64,000 nt of DNA. It comes from Gnetum montanum. Its lineage: Eukaryota > Streptophyta > Gnetopsida > Gnetales > Gnetaceae. Position 1 is the stretch's first letter. Each line of letters begins with the position of its first letter. Positions 56,948-64,000 of this stretch are shown piece by piece. The stretch lies in contig MNCI01024892.1 of assembly GCA_015680685.1 (NCBI GenBank), positions 861,004-925,003 on the forward strand, read 5' to 3'. The position numbers were made by a program, and so were the translations under genes. The notes under the pieces are model-generated. The model did not search any database. It saw only the letters and a list, made by a program, of their open reading frames with translations, and was not told the DNA's origin.

Positions 56948-59900
56948 TAGATATGATATTCCAAAGGTTGACATATGGGTTTTATAAAAAGGCAATGCCT
57001 AATTCTTTTCCTATATGAGAGGAGAGGTTTTTCATGTTTGGTTATAAGGATGAAAACCTAAAAAGGCATCTATAATACCATTATGCTTTTTCTTTAGACT
57101 CTCACTTCAATGATGATTTGATGTACTTTGCATTCTTGAAAATATTTTTATTCATTTTTTTGGATTTGATACCCCCACAATATATAGCTAAACTAGTTAC
57201 TTATATCCATTTAGACCCTTTTGGATCTATTAAATTTTGTATTTGATAACTCAATATTGCTTAATATAATAAACCTCATTACCTGAAATTTTTGTATGCA
57301 TGACTAAGCTAGGACAAAACCCAACATTATATTGACATCATGAGATTATAACTCAAAATTATTAATTGATTCTTGACTTGAAAGCTCAAATCATGGGTTT
57401 GATTTTGGTAGGCAATGCTGGGTTATAAAGATCTAATTAGACTATATATTTTTGAGTGTACTTATATTACAATTATTTTGGGTTTCAACACCCTATAATC
57501 ACTAAGTACTAATTGTAATTTCAACAAACCATTGGAAGCCAAAGGCATAGAGTGGGAAGCCTTCACTTCACTTATTTTGATTAAATAATTTTTTTTTAAA
57601 AAATCTAAACAAATAGTTTTAAAATTAAAAAAAATTTAGATTCTTAAGGAATCAAAAGTAGCAAAAAAACGCCAAATTTATTCTTGTGAAGTTTAGTTTA
57701 AAACTTAAGAAAAAAGAAAAAAACTTAAAAAAAGTCCATAACAATAGAAATTAACAAAAAGCCAATTTTTTTGTGGTTTAGAGCTTCAAAAAGCTTAGTA
57801 GAGAAATTATAATAGGAGCCCATCAACTTCAAGCAACCTTAGAGGCTCGTAGAACATAATCATACATGAGTGTGGTGCAAATTCTATCACAAGTAATTTT
57901 TTAGAGTAAGTGGTTATGTAATTTAGAGTAAAAAAGTGAAAAGTTTGCAATAGTTCTTATCATATCAACAACATAGATAGGCAATATGAGTTCTTCTTGT
58001 ATGATCGCATCATAAATTTCAATTGGAAATTTCATCCAAGACTGGGATGGCTCAGCTATTGCATGTAAGTAGAACTTTATACAAGTTGATTTGGACTTTT
58101 GGGTTGAAAGTTTTCATGCATTTTGACATTATAGTACACAAAGGTTACAATAAATCTGGAAATGATGCTCTCTTTACACTTTAGGACTTGATTTCATGAA
58201 ATAAATTGTGCTAATTAGACTTATTTTGTTGTACTTGGTTTGGGTGTTGATGCATAAATTTTGGATGCATCAAGACTGGGAAAAACTTGTTTGAGGAGAC
58301 TATTGCTTAGGGCACCTTTCATATAAGTACGAAACCGAGGAATAATGTTAGTTGGAGAGGGCATGTGACATTACAAAAAAGAAAATTAAATTTAAAATGG
58401 GGAGTTAGAATTGAACAAAAATCTTGAATTCCAAGACTTAATGAAAATACAATAGTTGACTAAAAATAAATTTTCCCTAGTCCCCGATACTACCACTAAT
58501 CCATTGTTGTTGGTGCTGCCCACTACTGGGTAGGAAGAATTCAACCACCACCAAAAAGGAAGAGAGAGAAAGAGTGAGATGCACCCACCAACTACCTGCT
58601 ACATGTACATCATCGTCATTGTCATGATTGCCATTGCTGCCTTGGAAGCTTACCTACCTATATAGAGCAGCAAGGGAAAGAAAGAGGTTGCTAGCGTCAT
58701 TTGCTACACACACACATTCAAGGAGAGATAGAAGGTTGTCTACTGTAGCATAAAAGAAGAAGAAAGTATCCATCGCCTATTGGTTTCCTTGGGTGGCCCC
58801 TACAACCTTTGCCATTTAGGGTAGAAAAACGAACAAGGAAGCCACTAGAGAAAGAGAACAGAACCTCACACTCCTTGTAGATCTTGCACCTACTACCTTT
58901 GTAGTCACCACAAGAGGGAGAGGAGGCTATTAGGTTCTACCATGTGGATAGGGAAGAAAGAGAAGGTTTCCTGCCATCATCACTAAGAGGGGAGGCTCCC
59001 ATATCTTGCTATTGCCACTATCGTGGGGAGAGATAGGAGAGGGTAGACCTCTACATTGTCACTTTCTCTAGTCATGTGTTCTCTACTGCTACCAGCAATG
59101 TGCTGTCATTGCTAACTGCCCTACATCATGATTGTCATCCATAGCTTGGTGGAACCACTATCATCATTGGACGTCTATCTTTGTCAAGTCTCTGACATGT
59201 AGTAGTTTATAAACAAGCATGCTGTGGAATCGTCATTACTACCCACATGTCAGAAAGCCACCCACTACTGTCAGCACTGTCTACTCTAAGTTGCATCTGT
59301 TATTGCTGACAAGAAAGAAAAAAGGTTGAAAAAAGAAAAGAAAGAGATTGTTGCCTCCTACCTATTGGTTTCTTGGCTACCCCTTTAGGATATAATGGAT
59401 TTCAGAGCCCTCGAGATTGATCTGCCTACCATCCTTTTATAGGCCAATGTCTACCAATTTAAATGCTGTAATGTCCATCATGAATGGCCACCACGTAACT
59501 CTCGTAACACTTGGCGGTTACTGCCCTATAATGCCCCATGTCCACCTGTAACACCCACCACCACTATCATGTGGGCTGTTATGTCCACATTGCATTGTGT
59601 GACGCTACGTTGCCTACTGTCTATGCATCATGCAACGACTTTGGCAATGCCAATTGCAATGTACATTTGCTTGGTCTAATCAAGTTGATTTGTCGAGTAT
59701 GTCAATCTCTAATGTAAATTTTGATTAGGTCTTTGTGCTCTAGGTCTTTATTCTTTTAATGGAAACTAGTAGATTATTTTAGCAAGTGTAGTAAAATTAA
59801 GAATAAGTCATCTCATATTCTTATGGGATAAAAAAACTTGAAATCCTTAGACCTTAGGCAAAATTGAGATGCAAAACTATTTAATAGCTATTAAAACATT

Positions 59901-61040
59901 TATTAGTATATAAAATATTAAAATAATATTTTCCACCCCAATTGCATACAACGACAAATTATTTTTAAAAATTTGATCAACCTCCTAATTTTATCTTACT
60001 AAAAATTGGGCAAAGCTACAATGCTGATGGCATTTCAAAGATCAAGGATCACTAGAAGCCTTACTAAACTACAATGTAATAGGTATACATGAGCAATGGA
60101 AGGTGAAGGAAAAATCTAATGTTTATGTAAATGATTGTCCTGTACATGCGTCTAACTTCATGTTTGTTCCAAATAAGTTTTCATACATCATTCTTGATCC
60201 TAACTTTTCTATTAAATTGTATGAAGAGAATGAAAACCCTTATCCATAACATGAGTAAAGTATTAAACATAAAGCTTAAATTTCAACTATACATATATTG
60301 TAAGAATTAACATTTGACCCCATTTTTTATGATACTTAAAAATACATTATCAGCTATATGGGTTAAGGAGGTAAGAGCCTGTTGAAGAAAATGTAACAAA
60401 AACACTCCAAATATACATGAACATAAAAGGGTCAAGTATTTGAATTGCATGATAACAATTAATGTAATAGGCTAGAACTGTTGCTTCAAAACACGATAGG
60501 ATTGTTCTACCACCTATAGCACTTGTATTACCATAGAGATTATTAATGTAAATCCAATGGATATAATGATTAGCAATTGGTATGATATGAATATGCATGA
60601 CAATGACAACTTGATTTACATATTAATGTTAAATGTTGGTATGTGCTACTTTCCCAAGGTATATTGTTGGTGGTGGGTGGAGAGATGTTGTATTTTTCTT
60701 TTAGATTTGATATCATTAGTTTTGAACTTGAATTAGGATTTGGTATTGTTGCTTATGGCCCCATGCCTAGCATGGGTGATGTTGGCCTTAACAAAACCTC
60801 CAAACTTTAATTGCATGTAAGTGTAAGGATAGCAAAACCATAGAAATTTTAAAAGAATATGTAATTAAAAACATCACAAAATGGACAAATTAAAATTTAA
60901 AAGTAATTTATATTAATCCAAACATGATTAAAATAACCATATAATCAAAAGAGAACTAGATGTGGGCTACCCTTACCACATCATCTTATTTAATCAAACT
61001 CTAAATATATAATTTTATTACTTTAACTACATATAACTAA
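56948..61040. other. Unassigned non-gypsy DNA between elements C and G
   Basis: No LTR end, primer site or retrotransposon protein motif is seen, and no reading frame above 82 codons. 56,948-58,440 is A+T-rich with homopolymer runs near 57,590-57,750. 58,450-59,720 is richer in G+C and in CpG, with GA-rich and CCACCACTA-like segments. 59,720-61,040 is A+T-rich again. This is the only candidate for older genomic DNA or another repeat class. Confidence 0.6.
58776..59383 (+). repeat. Imperfect direct repeat in the unassigned region
   Basis: CCTATTGGTTTCCTTGGGTG (58,776) and CCTATTGGTTTCTTGGCTAC (59,361) are about 585 bp apart, both followed by CCCC or GCCCC and both preceded by a GA-rich stretch. 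This may mark duplicated units or parts of an unrecognised repeat. Confidence 0.45.
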
Positions 61041-61859
61041 TGATGAGTTATCATTTTGTTGGCTGCGATATCACATACGTGATATCGTGTACATGATATC
61101 ACATACGCAATATCGTAGCCTATCTCCTCATATATAAATAAGAGGTAGACAGATCTGGTAGGTAGTTTTTAGAGTTATTAAGTTTAAGTTTTTACTACAT
61201 TAGTTTTCCTCTCAACCCTTTTCTTCTAGTGCATGCTCGCAGTGTGGTGATTGTAATTGTATGACATCCTTATTCGAGTGTGACGTACTTGGACATGCAC
61301 ATGACTGACAATAAAGATTGAGATTACTTCATCATTGCAACATCCACTTAGCTTAATTATTTATTTAATTGTTATTTACTACTTTCTTAGTTAACATCTT
61401 CTTATCCTAAACTCTTGTTAAACGTAGAATGAATACGACTTAATCATGAGCATTCAAGTATGACTACTTAGTAACCTAGTAGTGTACTTAGGCCATGCAC
61501 TTGGTAATCCCAGTGGTAGTCGTGCATGAGGTCCAAGATATGTACGGATGATTGAGGAAAAGATGCTCATCGTAGTTAGGCTAGTTAGATTCTCTCTCAC
61601 TTTCTCTCTCCTAGCTTAGTTCATATTATTTTCCATTATCTCCAGGAGTAGCATCAGTATAGGAACACATCATACAACTCACTCTAGACTAAACCATATG
61701 TGACAAAGTTAACACTAGTCCAGATGGGAAGACAACAAACTACAACCTACGAGTAACTGTCTGGATACCACAACTAGCCCATCTACGAAGTTTGACTAGA
61801 TCATGTGTGAAACACTTGTATTCGTATGGTTGAGTGTAGGGGTACCTCGCCACTCATCA
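61041..61859 (+). repeat. 5' LTR of element G
   Basis: An 819-bp LTR. The TATA box TATATAAATA is at 61,131-61,140. Just upstream (61,065-61,120) lies a run of GATATC palindromes with CATACG/CGTGTA spacers. The 3' half shares GGAAGACAAC and the GGTACCTCGCCACTCATCA end with D, E and F. Confidence 0.9.
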
Positions 61860-61860
61860 T

Positions 61861-61878
61861 TGGCACCATTGCTAGGGA
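61861..61878 (+). other. Primer-binding site of element G (tRNA-Asp type)
   Basis: TGGCACCATTGCTAGGGA differs from the tRNA-Asp complement only by C/T or G/A changes at a few positions. It follows the LTR after a single T. Confidence 0.85.
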
Positions 61879-62012
61879 CGATGCTAGTTATCCAGATTAG
61901 TTATATCATACAAGGTCGCTGTATAGGAATTAACGATATATCTTTTAGGGAGAAATAATTACAAACAGTTACATACAAATTCACATACAAATTCACACAC
62001 AATTTCACAATC

Positions 62013-64000
62013 ATGCCTCTTCTACAAGACTATGATAATGCCACATCTAGTGAGGCAGTTCATTGGAGAACCAACAAATTATATGACAATGAAGATTGGA
62101 GTACAAAATCTGAGGTGGGGGTTTCTTATAACATAAACGAAGGCAACATCGTCCCAATGCTCAAAAGCATAACTTACTCAATGACGATGAAGCCCTACTG
62201 GCCACTACAAGCCTAATGCAAATACAAGAGGTTGTTTGAATCTCCTGTAGGCATCGTAAAGAGAGCCGCCTACCCAGGCTTGATTTAAACAACTTCCCCA
62301 ATTACTTAGGAGGCTATGACTTAGATCCGCAATAACATTTACAAGCCTTCTATGATGCCTGTGCATGGAACAACATTGATAATGGTTGGAAAAAACTCAA
62401 GCTCTTTCCTATGACACTCGTTGGCCAAGAAAAAGTATGGTATAGATCATTAAAACCAAATTCAATATGACGTTGGCCAAAAAAGGTAGAGCTCTTTAAC
62501 AGAAGATATTAAACCTATGCAAGAGTGTTGGCCTTGAGGAAACAAATCCAAGAGTGGAAACAAGCACAACATGAACCCTTGGACATGGCCTTAGAAAGAT
62601 ATTATGCATTGTTAAACAACTGTCCAGGCCATGAGTTCTCAGAAGAAAGGCTAATGTATCATATCATTGATGGGCTTCGTAATGAAACAAGAGAGACCCT
62701 AGGGATGTATGCTGAAGGACAACTATATGGACTATGAACCCATCAATTCCAAGAGCTTATTAAGCGAGTAGTAAAAGAAGAAGGAGATATGGCTAGACGG
62801 GAGAGCATTGAAAAACATCAATGGGACCAAAATCTCAACTTAACGGAGGTCCATAGTCATAAAAAGGAGAAATCAACCTATCTCAAGGATGAAGAACCAT
62901 CTTTTCCAGTACAATAATCATTAGAGGAAGTCAATGCAAAGATCAATAAGATGTTGGAATGGACGCATAAAAAGTGTGGAGAATATATTGATATTATTGA
63001 AGATAGAGTTTTGACAACCCGAGAAGCAGGACAAAGTATCATTAGATATTTGGAAAGAAGGGATGAGAAAAATAAGAGCTCAACTGCTGATCATACGTGT
63101 GAATGCAACATTTGCCTATACAATCTTCCCAAGGGCCAATGCCCAATCTTGTTACATTTTTATGAGCATTGGGGAAGCATGTTACATCCAAAGTTCATAC
63201 AGAGATACTATGTTTGATCATAGTGGCAAAAATCCCAGTCGTGGGGGAAGCCATCCCTAAACTAGAGACACCCTTCATATCATCTGAATCCAAATGCTTA
63301 TCTAGTCCAATATCCTATTTCTCCAACTGGGTCAACATACTCTATTTCACCACATTATGGTTATCCTCAATACTATCAGCCCATGTCTTCAACACAACCA
63401 CTACCTTGTGTACCTTACACTTCTCCTAAATTTTAACATTCTCATTCTTTTCCTCCTTCTACATCGCCACCAATTGTTCCTAAAGTGTCTGCACCACAGC
63501 AACAACCGATGAACGTTACTTGTGCTACTATTGCTAATAGCTATGAGAGACCTCCTCAACATTGAAGGCATCCCTTCTTTATACATAACCATAGGAAGGG
63601 ACAACAAAGTTCTGAGGCCACTGCATTCTCCAACTTAGCACAAGTTGAACACTGTGGTGCATCCTTCTCTTCGAACCCAACGCCTTGTCTTACTTCATCA
63701 AGGCCACCAATTAACACTCCAACAACCATATGGCCTAATGAATATAGCCATGGAGAGCGACATCCTTATCCTTGCATATCATCTTATGGTTCCAAGTATC
63801 ATAGTGGGTCAACTCTTTATCTGGGAACCACATCTCATAAATTGTCCCACTATGCTTACTATAATCAAGTGTGTGAACCCCAATGGGGTAAGTATGACTA
63901 ATTTTCAATGTTTCCAACATGCAAGGATCCTCATCTTTCATTTATTAATCCTTGCCATGCTCAACCATTTAGTTATGGGGGATATCCCCCATTTTAATAA
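62013..64000 (+). pseudogene. gag of element G (partial at right edge)
   Basis: The ATG at 62,013 starts 135 bp after the primer site. The N-terminal part is open for 67 codons. The capsid region follows: NNFPNYLGGYDLD (62,290), HLQAFYDACAWNN (62,335), KLKLFPMTLVGQEKVWYRSLK (62,395-62,455), then 62,525-62,737 with QIQEWKQAQHEPLDMALERYY and MYHIIDGLRNETRETLGMYAEGQ. A charged helical part (62,951-63,090), a Cys-rich patch (CECNICLY... near 63,110) and a Tyr/Pro/Ser/Gln-rich tail continue to the edge. Stops are few per kb compared with A-F, but at least one frameshift and several TAG/TAA/TGA codons make it a pseudogene. Confidence 0.82.

Larger units (their letters stand above)
61041..64000 (+). 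mobile_element. Element G: 5' part of a plus-strand Ty3/gypsy element, runs off the right edge
   Basis: LTR 61,041-61,859, primer site 61,861-61,878 and gag from 62,013 are visible. The LTR ends form a perfect 8-bp inverted repeat (TGATGAGT / ACTCATCA), and the primer site is the best match in the window. CpG and CAG are commoner than in the other elements, suggesting a younger insertion. The left target copy would be ACTAA (61,036-61,040); the right end is not in the window. Confidence 0.88.

Noticed and set aside
60350-60598. 82-codon minus-strand open frame in the unassigned region
   Set aside because: No recognisable motif, A+T-rich codons, and no start context or neighbouring signals to support a gene.

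Overview
The window looks like intergenic nuclear DNA from a land plant with a large, repeat-rich genome. I cannot name the species. I recognise no host gene, tRNA or rRNA. Nearly everything from base 1 to about 56,950, and again from 61,041 to the end, is Ty3/gypsy LTR retrotransposon. The elements resemble the plant Athila/Tat assemblage: the primer sites match the 3' end of tRNA-Asp, integrase has no chromodomain, and there is extra coding sequence downstream of pol. All coding regions are broken. The breaks are mostly in-frame stops explained by C-to-T change on either strand (Gln to TAG/TAA, Trp to TAG/TGA/TAA), with a few deletions and frameshifts.

The architecture is a set of nested insertions, supported by matching 5-bp target duplications. 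The outermost host is element C (minus strand). Its 5' LTR is at 56,141-56,947, and its body runs leftwards past a single N at 987. Three elements sit inside C: A (plus, 1,810-14,827, duplication ATTTT) in C's ORF3; B (plus, 18,650-40,886, duplication CACTT) in C's pol-ORF3 spacer; and D (minus, 45,211-55,044, duplication AATAT) in C's gag. Element F (minus, 29,039-38,176, duplication CTAGA/TTAGA) sits inside B's ORF3, giving three nesting levels. A fragment E (minus; 5' LTR and gag start) occupies 1-986. A separate, apparently younger element G (plus) starts at 61,041 and leaves the window. The 4.1 kb between C and G is unassigned.

Each full element is laid out as LTR, tRNA-Asp primer site, gag, protease, RT, RNase H, integrase, a roughly 2-kb spacer, ORF3, purine tract, LTR. 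ORF3 is the most unusual part. It encodes about 950 residues, has a conserved block about 120-135 residues in, and ends in a long coiled-coil region. It is recognisable in A, B and C, and absent from D and F. In A, B and C its ATG follows directly on an AG with a CTAAT branch-like motif about 25 nt upstream. A TATA-like box and a possible splice donor lie further upstream. This suggests ORF3 is expressed from its own promoter or a spliced RNA. The spacer also carries a conserved noncoding hairpin motif, present three times in C.

All coordinates come from reading the sequence by eye. LTR ends with target duplications are exact; domain borders inside decayed pol and gag are approximate.
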